The notes: generated from the sequence alone by a model not told the origin. Shown: positions 7,991 to 17,342, counted from the stretch's first letter. The stretch: 64,000 nt of DNA from Gluconobacter oxydans (GCF_006539685.1 NZ_BJNM01000012.1:1-64000), one strand, 5' to 3'. Made by a program: numbers and translations.

Positions 7991-9478
7991 TTAGCCGACA
8001 CTCCCCGATGCAGAGGACACGGTGACAGACGCACCACCCTGCAGATTGACGATGAATTTCTCGTTGATGCCCTGGTACCGGACCGCAACATCCGCCTGCA
8101 CATAGCCCAGCGCCGTGCGGGACTGCGGGTTATTGCTCGAATCACAGACCACGCTGTAAGGCAGTTCACCATTCTGAACGCCCAGAATCCCCTGCGACAG
8201 CAGCGACGACAGAAAACCCAGAAGCGTCGAACGGATATCGCTGAACAGCGTGTCGTTGATCACCTCGCCGACATAAGCGCCCATGCCACCCGCAAGCGAA
8301 GACGCAATATAGTTCGTCAGGCGCGTATAATTGTCACCATTCATGGTGCTTTTGCTGGACGAATTATGCCCGCAGCGTACAGCCCAGTACGTTCCACCCG
8401 GCGCCGGATTGCAGATCACATCAATCCCAGCCGTAAACAGCACTGACAGTTCAGCCGTGGAATAGGTCGCACTGCTGCCCGTCAGACCCGCCTTCTGGCT
8501 CCCCACGATCCCCGACAGAGCCTTGTTCAGACTGGACTGCTCCGGCGAAAGAGCGGCCAGCCTGCCCCCTGCAAATGCCTGTGGGCTGACCAGCATCATG
8601 CCGTTGGTATCATCATTCCACCACAGCCAGTCACCGAACATCAGCTTGACCGACGCCGCATCCAGCCCACTCGCCGCCTTGACCGAAATAGCATTCGTCA
8701 CCGTATCGGAAGCCGGCCCGACAGCGATCATATAGACCCCTTCGGACGTCCCGAAAGCCGCCTGAGCCGTATAGGACGTGCTGTCCGTCACACCATGCAG
8801 CAGCGCCACCGCACAGCCCTGCCCGCGCAACGCATACATACCGGTCCGCACCGTGCTGTCCTGCCCGATGAACTGAGCCGTCGTCGGCACACCGCCATCC
8901 GTGCCCCCTGCAAGTGTCACACTCGCTGCAGCCACAGCCGGAACCGTCTCCGGAAGCACGACCTTCACCAGCGCATTCAGATCCTGCGCCACAGCCGCCG
9001 CAATGGCAGACCAGTCCGCCCCCGCATAGGTCGCCGCCCCCAGATCCGCATGCGTGACCGCAAGCGCATATCCGGAACCCGTAGCCGTCACGGCGACAAC
9101 GATGCCATTACCCACGCTACCCGTATGGACAGCCTGGATCGTCACGCCATCCAGCGTGCCGGATGCCGCCACATCCGTCCCGTCCGTCACCCGAACGACA
9201 ACAAAAGACGATGCTTCCTGCATCACAGCGATATTGACCGCCAGCCCCGCATCCGTCGTCTTGTTCTGCTTGGCGCCGAACGCCGCGACATAGTCGCTCA
9301 TGCCTCCGATCGGCAGCGGCATCCCCACCGGCCCCCAGCCGGCAGTGCCCACAATCCCCAGCTGCGAAGACGATGCTCCCGCCAGGGCCAGCGTCTGCGG
9401 CTGGGCGATCTGCACATAAAGATTTGGCACGGTCAGTGCCGTGGTATTCAGCGTTCCCGCCTGATAGACCAGAGACAT
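7991..9478 (-). CDS. phage contractile tail sheath protein
   Basis: 495 residues from ATG 9478, preceded by GGAGAG. A GTG at 9520 would add 14 residues but lies inside a strong hairpin and lacks the usual sheath N-terminus. Sheath hallmarks are the N-terminal 'VPNLYVQI', the central 'WLWWNDDTNGMMLVSPQAFAGGRLAALSPEQS' region (about 295-330), the 'INDTLFSDIRSTLLGFLSSLLSQG' segment, and the C-terminal beta strand 'EKFIVNLQGGASVTVSS', which swaps with neighbouring subunits. Family: Mu gpL / P2 FI. It shows that the element makes a contractile tail. Confidence 0.93.
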   Translation of the reverse strand: MSLVYQAGTLNTTALTVPNLYVQIAQPQTLALAGASSSQLGIVGTAGWGPVGMPLPIGGMSDYVAAFGAKQNKTTDAGLAVNIAVMQEASSFVVVRVTDGTDVAASGTLDGVTIQAVHTGSVGNGIVVAVTATGSGYALAVTHADLGAATYAGADWSAIAAAVAQDLNALVKVVLPETVPAVAAASVTLAGGTDGGVPTTAQFIGQDSTVRTGMYALRGQGCAVALLHGVTDSTSYTAQAAFGTSEGVYMIAVGPASDTVTNAISVKAASGLDAASVKLMFGDWLWWNDDTNGMMLVSPQAFAGGRLAALSPEQSSLNKALSGIVGSQKAGLTGSSATYSTAELSVLFTAGIDVICNPAPGGTYWAVRCGHNSSSKSTMNGDNYTRLTNYIASSLAGGMGAYVGEVINDTLFSDIRSTLLGFLSSLLSQGILGVQNGELPYSVVCDSSNNPQSRTALGYVQADVAVRYQGINEKFIVNLQGGASVTVSSASGSVG

Positions 9479-9502
9479 CCCCGGATCGCTCTCCAAAATG
9501 CA

Positions 9503-9537
9503 GAAAGCGGGCGCTCCCACAGAAGCAACCCGCTTTC
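9503..9537 (-). promoter_or_regulatory. hairpin upstream of the sheath gene
   Basis: Perfect 9-bp arms GAAAGCGGG and CCCGCTTTC (9503-9511 with 9529-9537) around a 17-base loop, followed on the minus strand by TGCATTTT and then the sheath ribosome site. It could be an attenuator or an mRNA-stabilising element; it also argues for the ATG at 9478 as the sheath start. Confidence 0.4.
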
Positions 9538-9573
9538 CTGATGAAATTTCAGCGCTTTGACTCAGTTTCTGCG

Positions 9574-10557
9574 TCAGGCAGCAGCGACCACTGTCCCGAA
9601 CTGATCAACTCCAAGCCCCGGATAGGCCGTGGCGGCAGCCTGCGCCGCAACCACAGCCTGCATGGCGTCCAGAGCCGCCGTTACCGTCTGGTTCGCTCCC
9701 CCGGGAGCCAACTCCCCGAAAGACATCGCTGCCCCGTCATCTCCAGAGAGGTTCCCGATGCCGCACAACATTTCGGAAGCCCACTGCACCTGAAGGGTGT
9801 CAAAAACCAGCTCATAGAAATAATCCCGCCGATACAACGCTTCGTTCTGCATCGTGTCGACATCTTCCACGCTCTGGAACCGGAGCTGAGCCTCCCGCCC
9901 GTCCAGAGTGCTGATCCAGCTCTGCTCCGCCAGCGCCGTATCCAGAACGGACGCCAGTGTCTCCCGCGCCGTCGCATCCGCAGTCCAGATCGAAACCCGA
10001 TAGAGCTGCGCCTGCCGCCGCGTCACCCGCACGGACTGCCCATACCCACCGGCATGACCGTTCAGAACCCGCCCCGGCACACTGACAGTCGCCCCGCTCG
10101 CCACACCATCCGTCAACGCCGCCGCCAGAGCTGCCGCAACCGTCGCTGGCGTATCCTGCGCCGTCACCGCATAAGCCGCAGAAGGAGCCCCCCCACACGG
10201 CATATCATCCAGCCAGACCGCCACCACACCCGCAGACGTGGATGTCCCGGAAAAGACGATTTCAACCGCCCCATCCGCAACGACAACCCCGACCGTAGGC
10301 TCAACCTTCTGCTGCACGCGCCAGGGCCGTCCCAGAGGTTCAGCCCATTCCGGCATTTTCCGGGGCGCCATGGTGACCGTAACGAAATCGATGTTGTTGC
10401 GGATGTTCTGCGCCGCAAAAAGATCGCTCGGCAACAGCCATCCCCGCCGCAGCACCACCTGCCGCCCCGTCACCGAAGATCCTGACAGACCCTGCGGATA
10501 AAGGATCTGCACACAGTTATAGGCCAACGCCAGCCCGACCCTGGAGGCATCCGTCAT
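9574..10557 (-). CDS. phage neck / tail terminator-like protein
   Basis: 327 residues. The N-terminal 70 residues and the C-terminal part ('FQSVEDVDTMQNEALYRRDYFYELVFDT', about 224-252) look like the neck/tail-terminator proteins encoded just before the sheath. Between them lies an Ala/Val/Gly-rich domain (about 90-185), probably an inserted beta domain. No signal peptide or membrane segment. It precedes the sheath gene and follows a small connector gene. Role inferred from position: it would cap the tail and join it to the head. Confidence 0.55.
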   Translation of the reverse strand: MTDASRVGLALAYNCVQILYPQGLSGSSVTGRQVVLRRGWLLPSDLFAAQNIRNNIDFVTVTMAPRKMPEWAEPLGRPWRVQQKVEPTVGVVVADGAVEIVFSGTSTSAGVVAVWLDDMPCGGAPSAAYAVTAQDTPATVAAALAAALTDGVASGATVSVPGRVLNGHAGGYGQSVRVTRRQAQLYRVSIWTADATARETLASVLDTALAEQSWISTLDGREAQLRFQSVEDVDTMQNEALYRRDYFYELVFDTLQVQWASEMLCGIGNLSGDDGAAMSFGELAPGGANQTVTAALDAMQAVVAAQAAATAYPGLGVDQFGTVVAAA

Positions 10558-10569
10558 TCTTATCCTCCC

Positions 10570-11169
10570 TCAGACCTGCTGAAGCGACATGGTACACCGG
10601 ATCCCGAAGCCGGAAGTTTCCACCGCATTAACCGTATAAGTCGTGCCCAGATCGGTCGTGACCGTCATGTAAGGCGTCAGCACCACCCCAGGCAGAAGCG
10701 GAAGATACATCACGGACTGTCCCGGACGCGTTGCTCCCGGAATCCCACTGCCCGAAGACTCCCCTTTCGCCCGCATGATAACGGCCGCCGGACAGTCCGA
10801 GACCAGCGTCTCCACCGTTCCCGTAACCCCGCTGACCGTCACGGTCCGGCTGCACACCACACATAAAGGCGGTCGCACAGGCTCCACGGACGCGACAAAA
10901 TAGGTCCGCCCGTTTGCTACAAGAATATCGGCAACCTGCGTATCATCCCGCCGATCCGTCAGGACATATTCTGTCGGAATCCCCCACCCGATCGGCCGCG
11001 CAAACGAAAACCCTGCATCGACGTCAAAAGCCAGCATGGGCTGCGCATGAAGGGTTTCCATCGGCGACAGACCGCCCGAAGGACGATACTGTTCCCCCAA
11101 AGCGCCAAGAACGGCCGCCGCCTTCGCATACCCTCTGGAGAGCCTGGCCGCGATCATTGCCTGCTGCAC
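10570..11169 (-). CDS. phage head-tail connector-region protein, function unknown
   Basis: 199 residues from GTG 11169, which has AGGAGG five bases upstream overlapping the stop of the preceding gene; longer in-frame starts fall inside that gene. The first 40 residues are helical; the rest is strand-rich with 'GWGIPTEYVLTDRRDD' and two cysteines in 'PLCVVCSRTVTV'. It lies between capsid and neck genes, where head completion or connector proteins are found. The family was not recognised. Confidence 0.6.
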   Translation of the reverse strand: MQQAMIAARLSRGYAKAAAVLGALGEQYRPSGGLSPMETLHAQPMLAFDVDAGFSFARPIGWGIPTEYVLTDRRDDTQVADILVANGRTYFVASVEPVRPPLCVVCSRTVTVSGVTGTVETLVSDCPAAVIMRAKGESSGSGIPGATRPGQSVMYLPLLPGVVLTPYMTVTTDLGTTYTVNAVETSGFGIRCTMSLQQV

Positions 11170-11179
11170 ACAGCCCTCC

Positions 11180-11530
11180 TCAAACCACGATCGCCCGGCC
11201 GTCCTGCAACTCCAGCCCGCCAGCCACCCCCAGAAACGCACACAGACGCCTCCGCCACAGCGTAAACAGCATCACCCGGTCCTGGACTTCCCGACCATTG
11301 TGATACCAGCCCGCCGCCCGCGCCGTGTCCAGATTGTCCGACGACGCCGTAATCGCGTTTTCCAGCGGATAAAGCTGCGCCAGATAAAGCCGGATCTGCT
11401 GAAGCTCCGCCCCGGACAAACAATTCATCCGCCATTCCAGCGCCCCTTCCACCTGAAAGAAACGCCAGGATTCTTGATTACCCTCCCGTGACCCGATCGC
11501 GGGATAACCACAGAACCGACGGATATCCAT
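11180..11530 (-). CDS. phage small connector-region protein, function unknown
   Basis: 116 residues from ATG 11530, which has GGAAGGAGA seven bases upstream; in-frame codons further upstream lack such a site. Sequence begins 'MDIRRFCGYPAIGSREG' and has 'LEWRMNCLSGAELQQIRLYLAQLYPLE' in the middle, suggesting a helical core. Position directly after the major capsid gene is typical for head-tail connectors or stoppers. No firm family match. Confidence 0.55.
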   Translation of the reverse strand: MDIRRFCGYPAIGSREGNQESWRFFQVEGALEWRMNCLSGAELQQIRLYLAQLYPLENAITASSDNLDTARAAGWYHNGREVQDRVMLFTLWRRRLCAFLGVAGGLELQDGRAIVV

Positions 11531-11601
11531 TTTCTCTCCTTCCGAGAGAATATCCGTCGATAAACCAACCGTTCCGGACATGTCATTCTCCCCGCAAGAG
11601 A

Positions 11602-11626
11602 GGCCCCTGCCTTACAGACAGGGGCC
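11602..11626 (-). terminator. hairpin after the major capsid gene (attenuator)
   Basis: Arms GGCCCCTG/CAGGGGCC with a 9-base loop just downstream of the capsid stop, followed on the minus strand by TCTCTTG. The weak T-run suggests partial termination, which would favour capsid mRNA over downstream genes. Confidence 0.45.
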
Positions 11627-11635
11627 GGAAAAACC

Positions 11636-13015
11636 TCAGAACGTCAGACCAAGCGCATCCGTGCCAAGGCTCTCGATCACGACACCACGCTTGAGATAGC
11701 TGTTCGTGGCCGTCGGAATGACCGTCATATCCGCCGTCACGTCGGTCGGCAGTGCAAAACCGCCAATCCAGTACCAGGACTGCGCAATGATCTGGCGCAG
11801 ACGATCCAGCGGCTCACGTGTCACCATCGCCACGCTGTCCACCATCTCGATCAGCGCACGCTCGGAATCCGGAATATCGGAATGACCCGTGGGCGCGCAG
11901 TCACCCTCAATCAGCGCCCCCTGCCCCAGCAGCAGCGCACGATGAATGGAACCGGAACCCAGAGACACCTGCTGCGGCGCTTCCGTCGTCGGGATGAACC
12001 GCACACCCAGAAGCTCGATCACCTGACCGGAACGATACTCTTCCGAACCATAAGCACCACGGTACAGATGCTTGAAATCCGGATCGCGGAACAGCGAGAG
12101 AAGCTGCAGATCATCCAGATAACAGTGATATGCACCATTGATCATCGGCACGTTGTTACGCCGCAGCGTCGCCACACCGGCCAGAACCTGCTGAATGCCC
12201 AGCGTATCCGCCAGACCACTCGAGCTTGCCGTCTGCAGTGCCGCCGTTGTCAGACGACCATTCGGACGGATCACCAGCGGCGCCGTGGACGCCACAACCG
12301 CCTGACCTTCCGTCCCATCCGCAACCGACACGGACGCGGAGAACGTCATCTGACCCGAAACACCGCCCGGCGCTGTGGACACATTCGTCGCATCCGCCGT
12401 CACGCTGACAAGGGTATAAACATCGCCGCCCACCGTCACGGTCATACCATTGGTCGCGCTGATCGGCGTCACCTGACCATTCACGATCACGGACTGGAAA
12501 CCACGAATGTCGTCCACCGCGATGGTGTCGCCAGCACTCCCCAGCGTCGCCGTCACACGCGTGTTGCCACCCAGGTAACCGCCCACACCATTCTGCGCAC
12601 CGCCAAACAGCGTATTGCGCGCCAGACGATCCAGCGACTGCATCGCCTGCACACCATTGGTGTTGGCATTGGCCAGGAACTGCGACGCAATTCCCACGCC
12701 ACTCGTGACCATGTTCAGGTCGATCGTATCGCCATACTGGTTGATGGAGAGCGTGTACTGCTCGACCGACCAGCCGGACGGGCTCAGACCGTTATCGAAA
12801 TTCGTATTACCAGTCGGGTTCAGCGGCGTCGTCACCGGAGCCTTGAGGCTCTTGCGGGTTTTTGTCAGCGTCTCACCGATGGCATTCGGGAACACTTCAC
12901 GATCGGCAACCTGCCGGAAACCCAGTCGGGATTTCAGACCATTCTCGAATTCACGGGCCAGAAAACCCTGCTGAATGGCGGCCTGAAGCTGAACAGGAAA
13001 ATTATCAATGCTCAT
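11636..13015 (-). CDS. phage major capsid protein (HK97-fold type)
   Basis: 459 residues from ATG 13015 ('MSIDNFPVQLQ'); an upstream in-frame start would add 14 basic residues. Builds the head shell. Supporting features are size, position after the scaffold-like gene, an N-terminal helix ('AAIQQGFLAREFENGLKS'), the 'TRKSLKAPVTTPLNPTGN' segment near 70, a Gly/Thr/Val-rich insertion at about 160-270, and a C-terminal 'REPLDRLRQIIAQSWYWIGGFALP' that resembles the end of capsid proteins of the N4-gp56-like or related group. The insertion may be a surface domain. No protease gene is visible upstream. Confidence 0.8.
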   Translation of the reverse strand: MSIDNFPVQLQAAIQQGFLAREFENGLKSRLGFRQVADREVFPNAIGETLTKTRKSLKAPVTTPLNPTGNTNFDNGLSPSGWSVEQYTLSINQYGDTIDLNMVTSGVGIASQFLANANTNGVQAMQSLDRLARNTLFGGAQNGVGGYLGGNTRVTATLGSAGDTIAVDDIRGFQSVIVNGQVTPISATNGMTVTVGGDVYTLVSVTADATNVSTAPGGVSGQMTFSASVSVADGTEGQAVVASTAPLVIRPNGRLTTAALQTASSSGLADTLGIQQVLAGVATLRRNNVPMINGAYHCYLDDLQLLSLFRDPDFKHLYRGAYGSEEYRSGQVIELLGVRFIPTTEAPQQVSLGSGSIHRALLLGQGALIEGDCAPTGHSDIPDSERALIEMVDSVAMVTREPLDRLRQIIAQSWYWIGGFALPTDVTADMTVIPTATNSYLKRGVVIESLGTDALGLTF

Positions 13016-13086
13016 GTGTTTTTTCCGTAAATGTGTTTTCTGAACCCGGCCTGCCATCAGACCCGGTCAAATATCGTCCCGGGCCT

Positions 13087-13602
13087 TCAGCCCTGGGCCA
13101 GAAACTGCCATTTGCGCGCTTCATAATCCGCCTCACTGACGGCGCGCGCATTGAACGGTTCGATCCCGCCCGGACGTGGCGCTGCCTGCCCGACGGTGGT
13201 TCCGCTCGAATATCCGGGTCGCAGCACCTCGCCGAACAGATAGGCCCGCTCCTGACGGGCCTGCTGCAAAGCCTCGGCCACACCGACCACGGAACCATCC
13301 TCACCCCGATTGATCCTTTCCAGATCAATCAGCCGCACGACATCATCAGGATTATGCGCACCATTGCGGATCGCCTCCGCTCGAAGCGCCGCCACAATGA
13401 CTTCCCGGTCACTGTCTTCCCGCATCCGGGCGAGTGCTTCCTCATGACTGCGCTGAAGCGTCTCCTGCCGCGTCACAACATCCGTCATTTCCTGACGAAC
13501 CGCCTCAACTTCGCTCCGCGCTTCATTCAGCGCCCGACGCAGAGCCTCCACATCCTCAATGGTGTCATCAGTTCCGGACATCATTCCCCCGTCAACACTC
13601 AT
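13087..13602 (-). CDS. phage scaffold-like protein (GP20-type)
   Basis: 171 residues. An acidic coiled-coil region at about 12-75 ('EDVEALRRALNEARSEVEAVRQE') is followed by a short ordered domain with 'NGAHNPDDVVRLIDLERI' and a Gly/Pro-rich tail. This is the usual layout of internal scaffolds encoded between portal and capsid. The ATG overlaps the portal stop (ATGA), showing coupling. It should guide capsid assembly and leave before DNA packaging. Confidence 0.75.
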   Translation of the reverse strand: MSVDGGMMSGTDDTIEDVEALRRALNEARSEVEAVRQEMTDVVTRQETLQRSHEEALARMREDSDREVIVAALRAEAIRNGAHNPDDVVRLIDLERINRGEDGSVVGVAEALQQARQERAYLFGEVLRPGYSSGTTVGQAAPRPGGIEPFNARAVSEADYEARKWQFLAQG

Positions 13603-15017
13603 GCTTGTTCAGAAGCACACCACTGCTCCAGCATTTTCCATTCCGTATTCGGATCAGAATTTCCCGATGCCATCGCAAACATCCGAACCGCCGTCTCGCG
13701 GCTCAGAATTCCATTGGAGACCGCCGTCACCAGACCCTGCGTCAGTGACAGAAGCTCCGGATCGGTAGACGGAAACCATGCCGGCCACCGCAAGCTCATG
13801 CGGCAGTACGGCAGGTCCTTGACCAGCCTTCCCCCGATCCGCAGCCCGTTTTCCAGAACACAGGAAAACCGGCACGCCATCCGGTAAATCGAGAGCAGTG
13901 CTCCCTCGCCATAGGAATGCCGCAGACGATCCACCAGCCAAATCAGCGGCTGGCACATCATCTCCATGGCCTTGCCCGACTGCGCACCACCAACCCGGTC
14001 GCCATGCGCCCGGTTGCCATGCAACTGCTCAAGCACCACCAGACGCAGCTCCCGATAATGATCGAGCACCGCCCCTGCCGCATTCCCGTTGATTTCCAGA
14101 AGCTTGGCATCACCTTCCGGCGGAAGCGTCAACGCCGAAGCCGCCCCGCCCTGATGTGCCACACCATCGGAAAACCCACCCGTCTTCAGCACAAGCGTCG
14201 GATCGGACCCGTATTTGAGCCCGCGCCCAGCCTGAGACAGCAGATAATCCGCCTCGATGACCGTATCGATCGCCCGCTCGAACGTGCATTCACCTTCCGG
14301 ATCACGCCCGTAAGGCCCACCCAGATTGCGCGTCCACACGATCGGCACAAACCCCAGCCCATGCCGCACAGACCGGCTCTCATCCCGGACCCCACCATCC
14401 ATCCCCACAAGCCAGGGTACGGAAACCGCACAGTCCAGAGGCGTCCAGACCCGCTGCCACCAGAACTGCGCGCCCAGAAGCTCATCCGCAATCGGATAAC
14501 CCTGCGCCGCCAGATCCCGCCCCCGGACCAGAAACCGTTCTTCAACCCGAAGCAGTTCCCCCGTCGCATCATCCCAGAACGGCGTCAGATACGCCGTCTC
14601 CAGAACCGACAGCTTCGGAACTCCAGCCGAGACCTCGAACAGGATCGCAACCGATCCCACCGATCCCAGCCGCGCCGCTTCCATCAACAGCGACGCCAGC
14701 CTGGTCTGCGAAGCGAACGTGCCCAAGGCTTCCGTCACCCGCGCATCATCCGTCACCAGACCCGGCCAGTGCGTATCCCCGAACAGCAGCGAAACCGACT
14801 CATCCACCACCGTCCGGCACAGATTTGTCCGCACCGAAGGACGCCGGCTCGACAGCGGGATATATTCCCCCGCCCCCGACTTCTCCATCGAGAACGGATG
14901 CGGCAGCGCATCATACTGCGTCCCGTCCAGAACACGCTTGAGCGCCAGCAGCCGCGCCGTCCGCGCGGACGCACCCGCGGGAACAGCGTAACGCTGTTGC
15001 AGGGACAACCAGTCCAT
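13599..15017 (-). CDS. phage portal protein
   Basis: 472 residues. Dodecameric ring at the head vertex through which DNA enters. Portal-type features are the N-terminal helix and 'KRVLDGTQYDALPHPF' element, the 'RTNLCRTVVDESVSLLFG' segment around 60-80 (typical of SPP1 gp6-like portals), and the long helical C-terminal half with 'EADYLLSQAGRGLKYGSDP' and 'RLRHSYGEGALLSIYRMACRF'. It follows the terminase large subunit after 46 nt and is coupled to the scaffold gene. Confidence 0.85.
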   Translation of the reverse strand: MDWLSLQQRYAVPAGASARTARLLALKRVLDGTQYDALPHPFSMEKSGAGEYIPLSSRRPSVRTNLCRTVVDESVSLLFGDTHWPGLVTDDARVTEALGTFASQTRLASLLMEAARLGSVGSVAILFEVSAGVPKLSVLETAYLTPFWDDATGELLRVEERFLVRGRDLAAQGYPIADELLGAQFWWQRVWTPLDCAVSVPWLVGMDGGVRDESRSVRHGLGFVPIVWTRNLGGPYGRDPEGECTFERAIDTVIEADYLLSQAGRGLKYGSDPTLVLKTGGFSDGVAHQGGAASALTLPPEGDAKLLEINGNAAGAVLDHYRELRLVVLEQLHGNRAHGDRVGGAQSGKAMEMMCQPLIWLVDRLRHSYGEGALLSIYRMACRFSCVLENGLRIGGRLVKDLPYCRMSLRWPAWFPSTDPELLSLTQGLVTAVSNGILSRETAVRMFAMASGNSDPNTEWKMLEQWCASEQA

Positions 15018-15063
15018 GTGTTCTCCATTGTTTCAGGCCGCGATCCCGACCCGGACGGTCGGT

Positions 15064-16380
15064 TCAGCGCGCCAGCGAAAATCCAGACGGACCCCAGCCC
15101 GTCATGCCGCCACTTCCGGCAAGCATCAGTTCACTCAGCCCCCAGACCATCGCATCCGCCCGATCCGGAGACCGTGGCCCGCGATACCCGCTGACCGAGA
15201 AATGACAGAGCTGATCCTCCAGAGCCGTAAACCGGCCATGATGAACAACCCTGCCAACCTCATAGAACGCTGCAACCGGCTCAGCGCGCGCCGCCTTGCC
15301 CCGCGCCGCCGTCACCAGCTTGACCGAGGCATGCGCCCGCACACTCCGGATCGTGCCCTCTACCAGAGCCCCGCCGAAGTTCCGCTCCGCAACAATGCGT
15401 TCAGCACCCCATTCATCAAATGCCCGCAGGGCCCTGGCAGCCCAGCCCGCCGGACTATCCCTGGCAGACAGATCTTCCAGAACATGCCCCACACCAGCCG
15501 CATCAATGCCGCAGACCACAATCCCGATTTCATCGGATCTGTAATCTTCCGGTCCCGCAGCCCCCGAAGGATCAACAGACACCAGAATACGCCGCATACG
15601 GGCCGCCACATCCGCCCGGCTCTGCGCCGTAATCGCCGCCTCACGCTGGAACAGCTCCAGCCGCCACAGCGCGCCTTCAACAACCGATTGATATTCACCA
15701 TAAAGAAACCGCCGCTTTTCCCGCTCAGGGAGCGCTTCAAGGCTGGCGAGATAATCCTCGCTCAGATTATCCCGGTTAGCCTGCGGATTGAGGATCATCG
15801 TCGCATACAGCGACCTGTCCGCTAACGGTTCTCCCGACTTCGGCTCGATCCCGCTTTCGAAAAGCGCATAAAGCCAGTGTCCCATACTCGGCGGATTGGC
15901 ATCGATATATTCCTTAACCGCCAGACCGGTCTTCTGTGCCAGACGCGTCAGAAGCATGTTCCGCGCGCCATAACTGATCTGGCTGGCCTCGTTCAGATAA
16001 ACCGTCGCGAATTCCAGACCGAGGATCTTCTCGGTCCGCTGCTCGTCATCCAGCCCCCCGAAAAAGATCGTCGATCCATTCGGGAACGTCACGACACAGT
16101 CCTGCCGGTCCAGCTTCCACCCGACCTGCGGAAAACACATCCGCATGACCTTCGGAAACGTGTCCCGCAGAACCGACGCCTTCAGCGCCGTCAGCCGATG
16201 GCGAAAAATGCCATGCCGACTGTCCGGTGCCTTCAGCGCCCGGATCACAACGGCCCGAACCAGAACAAAGGTCTTCCCCGACCGCGACCCGCCCCTCAGA
16301 AGAATATGCCGCGCCGGCCCACCAAGCAGCCGCACCGCCTCACGCTGCGAATCATTGAGCCTAAAGGGCGTTGTCATCAC
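15064..16380 (-). CDS. phage terminase large subunit
   Basis: 438 residues. ATP-driven DNA packaging motor with nuclease. Walker A is GSRSGKT at 31-37. Walker B-like strand with catalytic Glu is ATVYLNE at 125-131. The C-terminal nuclease shows 'LVSVDPSG' with Asp270 and late acidic residues in 'DRADAMVWG' (Asp406/Asp409). It overlaps the small subunit gene by 20 nt and precedes the portal, the standard packaging order. Confidence 0.93.
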   Translation of the reverse strand: MMTTPFRLNDSQREAVRLLGGPARHILLRGGSRSGKTFVLVRAVVIRALKAPDSRHGIFRHRLTALKASVLRDTFPKVMRMCFPQVGWKLDRQDCVVTFPNGSTIFFGGLDDEQRTEKILGLEFATVYLNEASQISYGARNMLLTRLAQKTGLAVKEYIDANPPSMGHWLYALFESGIEPKSGEPLADRSLYATMILNPQANRDNLSEDYLASLEALPEREKRRFLYGEYQSVVEGALWRLELFQREAAITAQSRADVAARMRRILVSVDPSGAAGPEDYRSDEIGIVVCGIDAAGVGHVLEDLSARDSPAGWAARALRAFDEWGAERIVAERNFGGALVEGTIRSVRAHASVKLVTAARGKAARAEPVAAFYEVGRVVHHGRFTALEDQLCHFSVSGYRGPRSPDRADAMVWGLSELMLAGSGGMTGWGPSGFSLAR

Positions 16381-16810
16381 TGCTGATGCTGATCGAGATC
16401 GTCCCCGAACGCCCCTCGGATTCCATACCCGCCCTGAAACGGGACGGACGATGCGCCCGAAGCAGAAACGCCATCAACCCGTCGCTATAGCGTTTGCGAA
16501 CAATGGGATTTCCCGTATCCGGATCGCAAACAACACGCCCAGCATAGGTAACAGGCTCATCATATCCCTCGATAGCCCTGCGCCGCGCTTCCGCTTCAAG
16601 AGCATCCGCAGCCTCTTCCAGAGCCTCCTCCCACCGGGAAGAAAATTCCTTATCCGTATCTTTCCAGAGGTATAACGTACTGCGCCGGACCTCAGCGACA
16701 CGCCCGGCTTCAGAAATATTTCCACTCACAGACAGATGTTCGAGAAATCTCTTCTTCCGTTCCCAAGACTGTTCCCGTCGCAAAGAACATTTACCAGATA
16801 CGTCTTCATC
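16361..16810 (-). CDS. phage terminase small subunit
   Basis: 149 residues from ATG 16810, with AAGG about nine bases upstream; a TTG upstream was not chosen. It recognises the packaging site on phage DNA. An N-terminal helix-turn-helix is visible: 'RKKRFLEHLSVSGNISEAGRVAEVRRSTLYLW' spans about 18-50, typical of small terminases. A helical region and a basic tail follow. Stop overlaps the large subunit gene. Confidence 0.85.
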   Translation of the reverse strand, partial: DEDVSGKCSLRREQSWERKKRFLEHLSVSGNISEAGRVAEVRRSTLYLWKDTDKEFSSRWEEALEEAADALEAEARRRAIEGYDEPVTYAGRVVCDPDTGNPIVRKRYSDGLMAFLLRAHRPSRFRAGMESEGRSGTISISISSDDNAL

Positions 16811-16855
16811 CATCTGCTTCAACCTTTTTCCCCAGATCGCCCTGAGAACCAACCA

Positions 16856-17290
16856 TCAGACGGCTCTCAGCGAAGCCTCCCTGCGGCTCATCATCATGCC
16901 ACCCTCAAGCCAGACCGCCCGAACCGGCTTGTGCCGGGGCCGATCCCTCGGACCCGCCCCTTTTCGCGCCAGGGTTTCCACATTCCGCTGCGTCTGCTCA
17001 CGTTCGGCACGCAGCGCCACACGGGAAAGGGTTTCCGGCGCGATCCGTCCAATCACCCGGGCGGAAAGAACCGACCGCTGACAGGGAATGGACCTGCACC
17101 GGACATCCAGGCGGGAAAGACCTGCATCCACCAGTTCATGCCACTCCAGAACGACATCCGCCCGATGAACCGGCTCGCCTTCATAAACGAGAGGACACCC
17201 GACAAATGAACCTGCATTTTTCTGAAGAACAATGAATGTCTGCCTGCCAGACAACACAACGCTACCAGAAGAAATTTCACACTTTTCCAT
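16856..17290 (-). CDS. small phage-locus protein, possible MazF/PemK-like fold
   Basis: 144 residues. Not firmly recognised. Residues about 15-95 have the rhythm of MazF/PemK RNases: 'GRQTFIVLQ' strand, 'ADVVLEWHEL', 'SRLDVRCRSI' and 'RVIGRIAPETLSRV' in order. The N-terminal GD-box of true MazF proteins is absent and no cognate antitoxin gene is adjacent. The C-terminal 45 residues are basic and probably disordered. It is the first gene after the terminator at 17314-17342 and lies 45 nt upstream of the terminase start. It may bind DNA or RNA in packaging or be a remnant toxin. Confidence 0.4.
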   Translation of the reverse strand: MEKCEISSGSVVLSGRQTFIVLQKNAGSFVGCPLVYEGEPVHRADVVLEWHELVDAGLSRLDVRCRSIPCQRSVLSARVIGRIAPETLSRVALRAEREQTQRNVETLARKGAGPRDRPRHKPVRAVWLEGGMMMSRREASLRAV

Positions 17291-17313
17291 AAATCAGGAA
17301 ACTTCCAAAATAA

Positions 17314-17342
17314 AAGCCGGCCTTCTTTCGAAAGGCCGGCTT
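17314..17342 (-). terminator. intrinsic terminator upstream of the phage late operon
   Basis: Perfect 11-bp arms AAGCCGGCCTT/AAGGCCGGCTT with a 7-base loop. On the minus strand it is followed by TTTTATTTT. It separates the early regulator genes from the terminase operon. Confidence 0.8.
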
